A DNA stretch of 64,000 bases, from NCBI GenBank assembly GCA_963931925.1, contig OZ007576.1, forward strand, positions 11,502,261 to 11,566,260, in the 5' to 3' direction. The notes below the pieces were generated by a model. It did no database searches. It worked only from the letters and a program-made list of their open reading frames with translations, and had not been told where the DNA came from. The translations under genes were made by a program, and so were the position numbers. Source of the DNA: Onchidella celtica. Lineage: Eukaryota; Mollusca; Gastropoda; Systellommatophora; Onchidiidae. Of the stretch, positions 35,701 through 50,700 are shown one piece after another. The first letter of the stretch is position 1; every line of letters begins with the position of its first letter.

Positions 35701-38700
35701 AAAAATGGTCTCTCCATTTGACTCCATGCACCAAGAAATGAATCATACTACACAAATAAAACAATTTCAGGTATTAGTTAAAAATATTCTCATCCAGCAA
35801 ATATCTGATGTCTATTCATTGAATATTTTGCAAACGCTAAAATATTCTCATATCGCAGGTCTGCTGTGGATGCTGAAAAGGATTCTTCAATTATTGCATT
35901 TCCCACTGTGGCCCACTCACTTCACCTACAGTTTATATACAGCCTGACCAATCACCCTCACTCTGCAACCCCCAAATCTTGCTATAAAAATGAGCACAAT
36001 ACTCAACTTCTGCGCCAGGCCACCATAATAGATCATGACTCTGGCCAAACTGATGAAAGATATTATATAAGCAGTTCAAATGTGAACAAAGCTGGCTCTT
36101 GAAGTAAATAATAAATAACTGCTATAAAACAAACGAAAAACTAAAAAAAAAGAAGACCAAAAAAGAAAATGAACAGAAAAGAAAAAATATGGTGAAGAAA
36201 AAAAGGATTTGAGAACATGCACATTTTTAAGAGGCCACAATTTTCAAATAATCATCCACTAGAGAAAATGTTCGTTTGGGCGGTTATTGTAAATACAGAA
36301 CCAGGCAAAGACATAAGCATGTAATGGTTCCTCAGTTCATTACAGAACTCTGCACTTACCATCAAAGTCCTGTACTGTGAGTAAACTGTGTCTGCCAAGG
36401 CTACGGCTTCATTACCCATGTCCACACCATGTATTATGCCAGTGTGACTGACACCACTGCATGCATCAAGATGGTAGACATCGGTCATTGCTCGAGCAAA
36501 GGCAGTGGCCAGTTCTTGCAAAATATCCTCATCTTCAGTTAAAGATGAGGCTGGACTTGTTTCGCTGCTCACAAGAATATTGCGGGGCAACCTTTTAAAA
36601 CAAAAATTTAAAAGTATGGAATTTGTATCTTAATAAAGCAAATGTGATTTGGTGACCTCAGATGAGAGGTATTATTTACAGAATATTAATTATGCATAAC
36701 AAAACAAATAATAATAATAACCATAATTTAATTTTTTTTCTTATACACAATATAAGTAAAAGGCTAAATACTTCATAATTTACATGTGAAGTGGTTTTCC
36801 AGAAAAATTAATTCCCGTGCAAGCTGATTTAACCCTGTAACTTCTTTTTGAGTCCATCACTGAAATTTCACACACAATTATGAATATATTTCAGTTTTTG
36901 AAGCCACAATTCAGTGAGCACTTCCAGGTAAAACCATTTGAATTTTTTCTCAAAAAAATGTATCTGTCACAGTAATAGCATCATTCACAATTTGCATCCA
37001 ATAATGAAGCCAAATGACAACAAATGAGCAAATATTCACAAGGCTATGTTCTTACCAAATTAAAACACCTAGGATGAGAAAGCTAAAATCAAGTTGCCCT
37101 GAATCTTTTAAGGTCTGATGCGTGTGCATGATGTATGTAGAGAAAACCTTATTACACACTGAAATTACTCACACAATAAATTTTCCGCCTCCCGCCACAT
37201 TCAGGATCAGATCAAATTTGTGCCGTGCAATCAAGTTGATCAAGGACGACACCATGGGGTCCTAAAAATTACAATACAAATATACATATTGTTACTACAT
37301 GTTTCTATCCACTTATCTCCAATTTTAAAGTTTTTACTGGAGGCGCAAAGAAGTAACTGAAGTTGAAGGTTGGCTTGCAAATGTTAAAATTCCAGGAAAT
37401 GGAATACCTGATGAAAAATACAACACTTCAAAATGCCTAATGTTATCAAAGAATGCAGTATGGCTATGGTGATGTACCATCTATTCTCCAATATCAGAAT
37501 AAGTTGGATGAAACATTCAGTAATGACATGTAAGTAGTAAGGTGCACTTGAATGGAACGACTTACTGAATTTTCTGTGACTGCCAGTTCTATGGTTCATA
37601 TATTGCTAGAAATAATGCATATTCCTGCTAACTAATCTGTGATTGCCAGTTCTATGGTTCATACACTGCTAGAAACAAATGCATATTCCTGCTAACTAAT
37701 ACGGACTTAGTAGACCAATGATTGCTTTTGTAGTCACTCTGCAGTAATGCCATTCATCAAGAGTTATCAGATAAACAAATGAGCAGGATCAACCTTTTCA
37801 TGAGCATCAGAGACAAGTCTTGCGAAAGCTGTGCATGTATACAGAAGATCCTCCTGGGCATGTAATATGATGCAGAACAAGCATAAAAGCCGCACTCCGT
37901 GCAGACCCCCAACCACTGTCCTGCCACATTCTTCCCTCTGTAGCAGGTATTTCTGTGTTCTAATTTAGCTGGGAGCACGCAGAGTAGTTTACAACAGCCG
38001 GCATGAAGTGCTCATGCCATGGGTCATGTGCTTGTGAAAAAAAGGGATCGGATGGGAGCAGTCAACGACACAAAAGCAAACGCAAAAAAATTGAAAAACA
38101 AAACCAATGAAAAAAATCCGAACTTCGGTGCACCTTCCACGGTATCTGAAACCTACATGTAAAATTTGGTTACTGTAGGTGGCCTAATAAAAAAGCCTTT
38201 TGCGTTCAAAGGTAGCAGATCTACTACAGTGGGTACTATCAGAAAATTTTCAGTAGTAAACCTGTGTGCTTGTCTATTGTCCAATAACTCTATGGTCATG
38301 ATGTCAGGTTTCTAATCCAGCACTGACAGATCTTGTACGTACCTGGTCTTCCACAAGTTTGTTGAACTTTGGAGAATTGTATTTTTCACCAGTGCAGTCT
38401 CCCATAACTGCAGAGGACATACCATGTACATTGATCTGAGGTATAATGTGAACATGGGCTGTGCTCAGAATCTTTGTCACAGTGGGCTCTTCATATTTAA
38501 AACCTGAGGAATATGAAGGTAATAATGTGACAATAACCCGGGTTTTCAGCATCTCTTGGCACTGAAAGCAATGGATCCCAAATTGGACTACTATTGTGCC
38601 AGGAGAAATCAAGTGCTATGTAAAAGATAATCTAGTTCATGTATTACACAAAAGTCCATGCCCTTCTACACTGAGCTGCTGGCTTTATTAAGTCAGTCAG

Positions 38701-41700
38701 CTCCTGCTTGTCTTCAAAGGAGGTGCATGATGACAGGTAAACCCAGTTTACACTTGCTCACACTTGCTTGACAGTTGAAAGAAAAACATGCACATCTCTG
38801 CAGATGAACAATTCATAAAACTGGTAAGCCAACTAACTTGGTGTGGTTTTAAAGTTAAGTTTCAATCACCAACGTCTAAATTGAGACCTAGAACGGCATT
38901 CCCTGTCATACTTTTTAATGCTACTTGAAGAAAATATATTTTTTGTGGTTTTTTGGGGGCTCAAAATGTCAGAACACTTTCTTCTGTTCATCTCAGCTGT
39001 GGCTCAAAATCATCGGAAGCATTAAAAATACAGCGAATTTCAAGACCTTTAAAAATACGAAAATTATGGAAGGGTGGTCACATCTGCTGCAGGCACATTG
39101 ATGACTGAAGAGACCTATGCGGGACAGGCAGGCTCTGCCACAGTGACTGCATGGAAAAGTCAGAACTGGGCTAGGCGCTGATAGGGCACAGTTCTTTTGA
39201 CAACCCCTCTTCTCTGCCCCACTGATATGGGAAATGACTTGTTTAATTGATATCCTCAAAGCAACACCAGTCAGCAGTTTGAGTTTCCCACTGGTCATAG
39301 ACGATGTTCCAAGATACGAGGGACTTTTTGAGCGAGTCTTTGTACTGCTTCTAGACATCTGCATTGAGCATAGTTCTGATATTTCAGGAAGCAAGATTGA
39401 GTCTATTTCTACCTTTTGAAGCTGGTAAGGTTTCTTTCTTCCTGATTTTAAATCGGCCGCTTAGGAAGATGCCTGTTGACAGCGGTAAGCCAACCAGGTA
39501 ATATGGAGATGAGCTTTCTTTAGGCCACCATTTGTAGACTCTCTCCATTTGGAGCCAGTAGTTCTGTCCCTGAGAGGGGTTACTTGGTCACTCAAGGTGC
39601 TGCCAAGCACTGCTCAGTGCTGTCATCTTCAGTCAACAATAAAATGACCAATACTCCTGGGCCGCTCACATACAGAATTGGGACTGCCCATGTCAGTGAT
39701 ATCTTCCACCAGTTTAGACAACAGCAAGTCAACCATGAGACAGGTAGTACTGGTTTATATGGTATCAGAAACATATATATCTTACCTTTTTAGAAATAAA
39801 AAATGATGAATGCATGTTTATCAACTATATAAAACAGCTTCTGGAATTGCTACGCTCTTCCCATTATTATTCAAATTCACAAACAGATTTGATTCTGTCC
39901 AATAAAGCCATCAAACGAAAAACTTACCTGTAATTAAATGACGAGCCAACCTCACCAAGATTTCTTGGCCCACTGGTGAGTCTCCATTTAGATCTCCCAG
40001 CAACAACACATGAGGCCTGTTGTCATGGTGGACACTTGTGCCCATGTCACCTGCACCTAGTTCCTGGCAGGACAACAATGATATTTATGATTCTGATTTG
40101 AAAAACTAGTGCAAACCAAAAGTAATCATAATTTTGACTTTAAAAAAAAAAAAGAAAAACCTCATGCACACTAAAGCTAATTATAATTTTGACTTACAAA
40201 ACTAGTGTAGACCAAAAACAATTATGACACATCAAACAGGTGCACACCACTGTCCCTTTGTAAAGTGTTTTAAAACTACATGAAACCATCCCTATTCATA
40301 GTGTCTGTGGTGGAATAAAATGCTTGTGGACAGTACACTACAGACAAGAACAGCATTTGCAATATATTTCACTGGTTTACAGAGCCTGATAACTGTACAA
40401 GACAGAGTTCAAGTGAAATTATAGTCAATTATAACTAACAGTGTGCATTATCACTGATGTTTAGTCCCCTGCCAGTGAAGCCATATTATACAGAGAAGGT
40501 GACACTGACAGGGCAAGAGAGTACTAAATCAAAATTGTAGTTAAGTGTGCTTGACCGGGCCTAGTAGTTCTATGAAGATAAAAATTCTGTGAACAAAAAT
40601 ACAGTGTTTCTGAACTAACTGCAAAACATCAGTATGTCCATGACTTCCGTGCACGGCATGAAAAAAATGATGATCATCCCCTGCAGTAAAATTTTCTTTC
40701 AATAGCTAGACAAATTTAACTTTCAGAGAAAGGTAAATCTGTCAAAATGTAAAGAACAAACAAAGTTGGTAAGTTTGGTCAAATTAGTCCATCAGTTTAA
40801 TATGGCGGCTTTCGATATGTACAGGTCAGAAAAACACAGGAATGTTTCTGGAGCCACAGTTCAGATGAATTTGGTGTTTTGCTTGAAACTGACTTACAAT
40901 AGTATCAATTATTTATTTCTCATGCTTCTGCAGAGTCAAAAAAATCTTCACTCAATTGGGAATGTCCACTACAAGTATCAAGCCATACTTGATTTTGATA
41001 CTTGTGTAACACCAGACCTCCATGAGTGACATTCACCAAAGTGCAAGATATTTACAGACATAAAAAGCAGATGCTAAGAAATCACTTTCATCATTAGCAT
41101 TAGTAATGCTATAATTACTGACTTACTTTAAAGAGATGTAACATGGAAACCACATTTCCATCAGCTGTGGGAGGAAAGTTCTCATATGTAGCAAAATTGG
41201 AATGGGTTCGAGCCAGCTTCTCCAGAGTGTTTTTTATGTCTTGGTTGGTCATGTACTTCTCATCCTCCATATTTTCCTTTATGTCATAATCTTTTTCCGC
41301 TGACCAGTGGGCAGCTCCTCCCACACCCAATGTGAAGTTAACTGACACAGCAGCCCCAGATGAAACTTTCACTACAATTGACTGAGGTGCATACCTTAAA
41401 TTTAGAGAAAAAAAAAGGTGAAGTAAGAAATACTTGACATAACATTGGTGTGCTGCTCTCTAGCAAAACAACACAAAATGGCATGAAAGAAATATTCAGA
41501 AAGAGGAGTGAACAGCATCAGACTAAGTAAGCTCATACAGGAATGTATAATTTGTATTTTGTGTCCTTTAATCCCAATTTGGGGAATTTGCCTTAGTGAC
41601 ATTGCAGCCTAGTTACAACTGGAGCAGTCATGTTGTTGCCGCCACAATGCAGCACCATTCATCATTTTTTTGTTGTGGTTTTTTTAATATTTGAGGGGGG

Positions 41701-44700
41701 AGTGGTAGGGGTTGTTTTGTATTTTTTGCCTGGGCAGCCGCCTGTACTTCTCGAATTCCAACTGCCAAGGTATCTTTAACATGCACAACAGGCACATGGG
41801 CCCTCTGAGTTTTATGGCCTTATCCGAGAACACCAGGTGCTCAATCCTACCTTCCACAGGATCAGGAGCAGGAAAATATGAGAAAAATCCCAAAATTCCA
41901 ACATGCCTGCACCGACCGGGAATCAAACCCGGTACCTTCAGCATGAGAGGTGAGCACCTTGCCTCTAGACCAACATGAATAATGTAAATTCAAATTTGGA
42001 CATTTAAAGGCTTACAACAATAGACTTTTTTTTTTACAAATATTTGAAATATAACATGTTGGATTGCAAACTAATACCGGCAGTTTTTAATAACTAATCC
42101 ATTTCATAATTATTTGGACATATGGCAGCTGTTTTTCTTTTTTTTATAACACATTTCGTTACTGTATCACACAATTTTAAAATTTCTTTATTTTGTGTGG
42201 TCTGGAAAGAATAATATGTGACTATCATCATGATACAATTTTAACACTTATAATAATTTATATATTATATGTGGTCTGAAAAGAACACTTTGCGATACAT
42301 GACTCATAAATTTTCAAGTATAAATAAACAGAAAGAAATCCATGTAGTGGGAGTGAACTAGTTAGGAAAAAGAAAAAGCTTAATGTCCTGTTCATCCTCT
42401 TACAGCTCACATAGGTGAATGAATGAGTTTATCTTTATTAAATTCTTTTTTCTTCACTCAGAATTTATTTATAAAATAAATTTTTCATCTTTTTGCTTCC
42501 AACAACTGCCATTGGGAAAGCATGCCCTCCAGTTTTCACAGGGATTTTGTCACATTATGACTTAAAACACTGATATCAAAAACTGCTTCAATTTAAAGAT
42601 ACTTTATCATGTCAATACTTTACGAACATATTTATGTTACAACTAAAATACAGTTACATTTCTACTGGCATTTGATTTTTAATTTCTTTTTTTTTTTTTT
42701 ATTTCATTACAATGTAGTTTTTTCATTAATTTTTAATTTCAATTTATTTAGATGACGGTAAAGCAATTTTTGACCCATCTGTAAATATTTATATTTATAT
42801 TTGTTTTTCAAATATTTATTTTTCAAATATTTATTTTTATAGACATGTATAAATTTTGTTTCAAAAACAGATTATAACATTGTTTATACTTACCCTCGGG
42901 CACTGACTGTCACTGTGTAGGTTCCAGGAGTCAGCAGCCTCCAATAGTCTCCATCAGCAGCTGTGTAGATCGGATGGTCAATGTCATTAACACGGATGGA
43001 AGCATTGTAAATCCCTTGGCCACTCTGTTTGTCTGTCACAAATCCCCTTATCCCCTTGTGCACCTGTGCAAAATATCAATGAATACAGTGGTGATTTATC
43101 AATTCAGCATTAAAGACAGAAGATGTTGTGTCAGCTGTGGCTTCTATTACTGCAGGCAACAAAAATATCCGTGACACCTTCATGCTGAACTAAAACTAGA
43201 AACGTAAACAACAGGCTCTATGACAAACACTTCTTTCACATTACTGGATTCATGTAAAGGGATCAAATCTATTTCATTATTAACGCTCACCCCACGACCG
43301 ACACTCAAAGCCCGCTGTCCAGTCAGTGACCTTACTCACGGAGAATCATGCCTGGGTCGCACTGACCCGTGCCAATGCACGATCACCACACTACCGCTGT
43401 CCACATGGCTCTGTTTTTATAGATCGGTATGAAAACATTCGCTGCTATGCTCTATCACGCTTGATAATGGATTAACCAGCGAAACCTTTGTCTGTAAGTC
43501 TCTAACCAATGATCTGACTTATGAAACTAAACTGACAGCTGTACTTTTCGTGAGAACAAAGCATGATAACTAGCCACGCCCTCCCAAGCCCTACCCAAAT
43601 GGTTTCATCCTGATTGACACATACTAATAGACCAATGTGGGCATTTGGTGCAAAGATTATTTCAGAGCTTGTTTCTGATTAGTTCTTAGATAGAGAACTC
43701 CAGATGGTGGTCAGCTTGTGAGAAAATGAGATAATATTGCAAATTTGTTGAGCAACAGTTCGCATGTCGATGTTACATCTCTTGAAAGCCTGGGGAGAGC
43801 CTTTGAAAGCTCAGTCTTTGTGATTCCGACCAGTGGTTCACTGGTTAACATGTCCACGTCACAATGCTTTTGATTTAGAAGAGATACAGTGAGCAATAAG
43901 ACGGTAGTAACGTCTCAAAGAGATCAGTGACCCGACGCATAAAAATCCGGCTTGCACGCTGCGTGGTCAGCTTGACCTTACCGACTTTGTCCGCCCGTGC
44001 AGAGCGGATGTAAGGAAAGTTGATGCCGACATATACCGCCCTTCACAGGGTGAGGGTTAAGAATTGGTGAACATGTAAATGTTTCTTGTTCTGCTTCATT
44101 TGGCATGTTTTTCTTTTTTGTGACAACTGTGGCACCTTTCAGGCTGTCTTGATACTAGAAGTATAAACAATGTTCACTATGATTGACACTTCTTTCACAA
44201 TTGGATTCATGCAAAGAGGTCAAAGGGGTCAAATCTACTTCACTATAAAATTTTTACAAACATTTAAGTATTTCTTGTCCTGCTTCACTTGACATGTTTT
44301 TCTGCTCTGTATTTATTATTTTGCTGCCAAATATTGCCAGACTGTTCTCTTACAGCAGTAAAAAAGCAAACAAAGTTACTTATTGTGATCTGAACTGTGC
44401 AACAACTATGACACAGCCAGAATCAAATGACATGAATAATATTTACGCATTAGTATGCTCTTATTGGATGTAACTGTACCTGTCCTATGTACACCAGCAG
44501 AGAGTCCTTGTTGGCTGCCCAGTATTTAGGAAGTTCAGACTCCAGGGGAAATTTGTAACAACCCAGTTCAAGGGTCAGTTCAAAGCAATTGGTGAAACCA
44601 TAATTCCAGTCCTGCATTCCACCTGGGAACAGAAGAATGCACAAAAACTCACCTGAAGGATGAATACATTGAATAACAAAAGAAAAAATTCAGAAGAAAA

Positions 44701-47700
44701 CTTGCCTGAAGTTGTTACATGAGTTAAGTGGTACCCATTACATGCTTATATAAACATCCTCACTCAATTCTTTCTACAACTTTTATGATCAGGGATCTTT
44801 TTTTTTTTGTAATATCCATAAATGCATTCACAATTGTCATATCATGTGCTGAAATAGCAAAATCAGCTCTCCATTTTGTTGAGATTAAAAATAAAAGGTG
44901 GTAGATAAGTGTCAGAAAGAAAACAAAAAGGAGGCCAGAACTTCTTAGGTTTAAGAATTATTTCTATCAATGTTGTCCATCTGCTACACTGTAATACACT
45001 GAAAAAAAACAATCTCTATTACTCCCAAAAGCAAAGATGCAAATAATTGCATGAAAATACTACACCTCACAGATAGATACTTAATGTCCTACTGTATGTT
45101 AATCCATGAAGTATATAACCACTGTGAACAAGACCATAAGTGGTGCAATCTACAGTAATGAACAATGTGTACTAAACTACTACTGCATGCTATGGAAAAT
45201 GTGGAAATTTCATGGGACAATTATTTCTTCTGTTTCAAGCATTAAAATTTTTTAATGTGTCAGTGCAGTAAGATACTTTGACTGCTGATAAGTTTGTCTA
45301 TGTGAATAAATTTTCAAACTTCACTTTCACAACATGCAAAACTAATAGCACCAGTGGTATTTCAAAATGGTGTTTTTTTGTTCGCGTGTACACAATATTA
45401 AAGTGGGAATTCAAGTATGTTACACCGCTTAAATAGCTCTCTTAAGTTTGAGTTGTTTTACAGCCTGTCTTTTTCTGTTCTTGATGTTTTCATTTTGTTT
45501 AGTTGTTTTTCTGAATTTCAAAATTTAAGTTTATGTCAGTCCTATTCCATCCACATGGCAGGGTGAAAAGAATAAGGGGAGAAAAAAGCAGCAAATAGGT
45601 AATGCACAAAAGTCCACAATCATTCCCTTCCTTCTCCTACATTCCCAATTTAAGCACAAAGTTGCCAGCCTTTTTACTCTCTGTTATGAAGGAGGCTAAG
45701 TTCTGACTTCACTGTGATGTTATGAATGAGGCTAAATTTCTGACTCCACTGTGATGTGTCGCGATATGTGTGAACATTGTCACATGAATTTCAGGTTTGG
45801 CCGCTTTGTGTAAGTGTGGGGCTAGTTTGCCAAACTGAGCCACTGGTTTAAGGAGGACTCAGGAATTATTCTACTGTTAAAGGTGTGTGCCCTTATCAGG
45901 CATCCACAGCGGACTATAAAGAAGTGGTTAAATTTTGCACTTTTTTCCATTAATGACACCTCAAATTAGAAAGAATGAACCCTATTCTGTTATTTCAGTT
46001 TTTCATGACAAAATTTAAGATAAATAAAATAACATCATTCACTTGTAGTAGTCTTTCTTCACTTTCACCTACCTGACACCACATACCACTTGGCACCATT
46101 TGTGATACCGTCTTTGAAATATTCACCGCTTATTTTGGGACATGGATGACCTTCATGCATTTTGGAGTGAGCCTGAACAAAATTAAAGGAAAGACACACA
46201 GAAAAAGTGTTTGTAGGTAAAAACAGTAAGAGGGAGTCAGAAAATGCTTGGTAGTGACTAATAGTAATTAATCGTGCAATAGCCTGTTATGACAATGACT
46301 GAACCATGAGGAAAGACTTGAAATTCCAAAGTCATAATGTCGTATCAACCAATTCACAGGCGTTTTGCTTTTTCAAATTCTGATTTATTCCCATTTGTCA
46401 TGTCAGCATCAAAACATACAGGGGCCCATGAATGTATGGTTGAAGTTCTCAAAAAGACCAAATATGTTCCTCACAACTGTAATGGAATGATAAAAAAAAC
46501 ACTGATGTTGCAGGTCTATCATATTCACCATGATATGATCGAATTACATCATGTTGGACATACTCTTACCTTAAAGTTCTTGAGCTATTTTGACATTTTC
46601 CCCATTTTTTTCCACCTGCTTGCCTTGTCATATCCCAATTTTTAAATCTGTTATAGTAATATTCCGTTGCACTAACTCTCTCATTATCTTGCTTTTCCCT
46701 TACAATTTAAAAGGTTATGCAGTTCATATTGAGTTTTCTCAAACCCTGGTTAGGTATACTATAGGTATTAAAATGCAGTTTTCAAGCAACAAAATATCCT
46801 GTCATTTCTTACATCACTTCATACACTGAAGGCAAATATGTCATACGAGCATTAACTGTCCATAAACATAGAATCATGACCAAGCTCTATCATGCTCATT
46901 AAGTGTTACACTAATCTGCACTGTCTACCATGAGCTTAGTGTCAATACCAATTAGCAGACTTTTCATGCTAGGTAAAGATGGGAATCATGTCCTCTAATG
47001 TTAAGACACAGTTGAAAATGTGCAATGACCAAGCAAATCTTTCATAAAAACTACAAACTGCAAAACATTAACACTATACTGGAAACATTCTCTATACACA
47101 GATCAGCGTTTAATTTGACACACTCACCAAAGAATACGCCTCTGCAAGTTGAATAAAAACATCATCATCTGGTGACCTGGAATAGACTCCATGTCCTGAT
47201 GGAAAGTCATCATAAGGATAGTTAGCCACCAAAGATCCTCCATGCAAATTGGCTGAGAGCACAAATGGGTGTTCTTTGCTCCACTTCATCACAGCTTCTG
47301 TTTCAGGTTCTGGACTGATGACTGTTGTGTGGAAGAGGCCTGGGAAATTTCGATTCAGATCAATCTGGTCCGCATTAGCTCTGCCCGTGACGCCGGATCC
47401 GTCTCCTGGATGAAGAAGGCAAAGATGACAATTACAGAAACAGTGAAACCCAATAACACAAGTCAAATAACTTGCTGTTTTCACATAAAAATCTGACTTG
47501 TCTCATCTGATACAACTGCCTATTTATCTCAGTTTTCACATCTTCACAGTTGATATAAATGCACAACAGTAAGCTTGAATGCAAAAAGCAAAATCTGCAA
47601 TTTCCTCCTGAATTTTTGGCAGATTTCTAATTTAAAAACTTACTGTTCATAATAAGAAGCAAAATGACAATATGACTTTCATTTCATATCAAACAGTAAC

Positions 47701-50700
47701 ATGAAAAAGCAACTGTTCTCTTTAACTTCATGAGCAGAATTGTTTTTCTAGTTTAACTGCAGATTTTTGCAATACAAATGCTACTACTTCATCTCACAAT
47801 ATGCCACTGGAAAAAAAGTTTCATATGAAGGAGATACATATTAAATATATGCCTCTAGCACATAACGAGTGACCTCAACACAATAAAACCAGTGTATGCT
47901 GCACCACGTACTAAAACATACACTCAATCTAGTGCAAGCCCAGTGAGATTGCGTCTAACTATCAAAAAGTTAAAACTAAAGTTTCATACTAAATTTTCAA
48001 AAAGTCCTTATTCCACTCAAATAAAAAAAAGCACCAAATTTAGAATATAAAAAGACACAATCAGCATAACAAGGCAACATAGGCTATGTGATATTTCTGA
48101 TGAACTCACCCTCAGATGAAACCTCATATCCATCAGGATTCATGGAAGGCATGATGTGGATGCGTGTCTCATCAACCAGAAGGGTCAACAGATCATCCTT
48201 CTGATAGTTCTCACATAAAAGTTCCGCCAGGAGAAGCAACATTTCTCGGCCAACAACTTCATTTCCATGCATGTTGCCAATATACTTAAATTCAGGTTCG
48301 CCTGTGTGAGTCAACAGAACAGAGAATGATGATACAGAACACAAAAATGATACAGCTTCCCATTATAACTCGTCTTGTCCACAGCATCCGCTCCATTCCG
48401 CTATTTTTTATCGAAAATGACACATGAAAAACACTCTTTGCCTCTGTATACTTGTCCACCGCATCCATTCCGCTCCGCTCTTCACCCCTACAGAGGCAAA
48501 GAGAGTTTTGCATACATCCTTTTCCATTTAAAAAAAAGTGGAATGGAGCAGATGCTGTGGACAAGGCCACTAACAGGCAATACAATAATTATTCTTTATT
48601 CTGCCAATGCACACAGTTCAATACAGAGAGTCTGAATTTATTATGCTGCAAAATAGGAAATGCTAATATCTATTAAGTCCCAGGAAGAGGACACAGTGAC
48701 AAACAAGAAAGATAAAAGAAGGGTAGACTCTACAGCTGTGCCTCAGACAAATCTTGTGAGAAGACGACATAAATCAAGTTTCCCGCCCATATGATTCCTT
48801 TCCACAATTCCCTCTACATATCAGGGCCGCACCCAACATTTGAGACAAAAAGTTTCTCATGACAAAGACTGAAAATACTCAATGCCAGAACAATGGCGAT
48901 AACTGAAGTTAATTCAAGTTAAATGAATTTTTTTAAAAGAGAAACTAAAAGACGAACTAGAGTAAATTAGCAAAGAAGAAGAGGAACAGCAAAAAGTACA
49001 TAAGGGAAGATGATGATTAAAACAACAGAAAAGTAAAAATGATAAAGGTGTTGGAATGTCAATGGAAAAAATATACAGTGGATGGAAAAGAAGCAGAGAC
49101 ACAATGTCAATGGAAAAAATATACAGTAGACGGAAAAGAAGCAGAGACACAATGTCAATAGAAAAAATATACAGTAGACGGAAAAGAAGCAGAGACACAA
49201 TGTCAATAGAAAAAATATACAGTAGATGGAAAAGAAGCAGAGAAACAATGTCAATAGAAAAAATATACAGTAGACGGAAAAGAAGCAGAGACACAATGTC
49301 AATAGAAAAAATATACAGTAGATGGAAAAGAAGCAGAGAAACAATGTCAATAGAAAAAATATACAGTAGACGGAAAAGAAGCAGAGACACAATGTCAATA
49401 GAAAAAATATACAGTAGACGGAAAAAATATACAGTAGACGGAAAAGAAGCAGAGACACAATGTCAATGGAAAAAATATACAGTAGATGGAAAAGAAGCAG
49501 AGACACAATGTCAATAGAAAAAATATACAGTAGATGGAAAAGAAGCAGAGACACCATGTCAATAGAAAAAATATACAGTAGACGGAAAAGAAGCAGAGAC
49601 ACAATGTCAATGGAAAAAATATACAGTAGACGGAAAAGAAGCAGAGACACAATGTCAATGGAAAAAATATACAGTAGACGGAAAAGAAGCAGAGACACAA
49701 TCTCAATAGAAAAAATATACAGTAGACGGAAAAGAAGCAGAGACACAATGTCAATAGAAAAAATATACAGTAGACGGAAAAGAAGCAGAGACACAATGTC
49801 AATAGAAAAAATATACAGTAGACGGAAAAGAAGCAGAGACACAATGTCAATAGAAAAAATATACAGTAGACGGAAAAGAAGCAGAGACACAATGTCAATG
49901 GAAAAAATATACAGTAGACGGAAAAGAAGCAGAGACACAATGTCAATGGAAAAAATATACAGTAGATGGAAAAGAAGCAGAGACACAATGTCAATAGAAA
50001 AAATATACAGTAGAAGGAAAAGAAGCAGAGACACAATGTCAATAGAAAAAATATACAGTAGACGGAAAAGAAGCAGAGACACAATGTCAATGGAAAAAAT
50101 ATACAGTAGATGGAAAAGAAGCAGAGACACAATGTCAATAGAAAAAATATACAGTAGACGGAAAAGAAGCAGAGACACAATGTCAATAGAAAAAATATAC
50201 AGTAGACGGAAAAGAAGCAGAAACACAATGTCAATAGAAAAAATATACAGTAGATGGAAAAGAAGCAAAGAAACAATGTCAATAGAAAAAATATACAGTA
50301 GATGGAAAAGAAGCAGAGACACATTTAAACAGCAAAGGAATTACCTGGTTCATGTTTCCCTGGATTATCAGATATTTCCAAAACCCACAGATCTCTTTGC
50401 TGCACTGATTTACCAATAGAATAAAGTCTGGTAATTGACGGATACTGCTCAGTAAGGTTTTGCAGGAAACTGGTCATTTCCTCATAATTGTGGTGTTTGA
50501 AGTCCTTGGGTTCTGTAAAGTGTGTGGCAGCATGATGGCTGTAAAAAAAGAAATACAAAAAGCAGAATGATTTGTTTGGCTGCTGGAACTGTATGAGTTT
50601 AAAACATTAGAAATACAGAAAAACTAGTAAAAACAATCTCCACTAAATGCTAGTATAACTTTGCAAAAACAAAATAATATGACATTTACATCAAACACTG

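Noticed and set aside
41905-41978. Possible tRNA gene on the minus strand
   Set aside because: A and B boxes are good but the acceptor and anticodon stems do not close; it is fused to a SINE body.
50325-50344. Read-through of CPD exon 6 into the intron as an alternative C terminus
   Set aside because: Only about six codons before a stop, within the intron; the exon 6 to 7 junction restores the conserved [17 protein letters not shown] region.
48914-50419. Frames of 451, 319, 309 and 158 codons on both strands
   Set aside because: All come from the 48-bp minisatellite, whose length is divisible by three and lacks stops. The same repeat is open on both strands, and it lies in a CPD intron.
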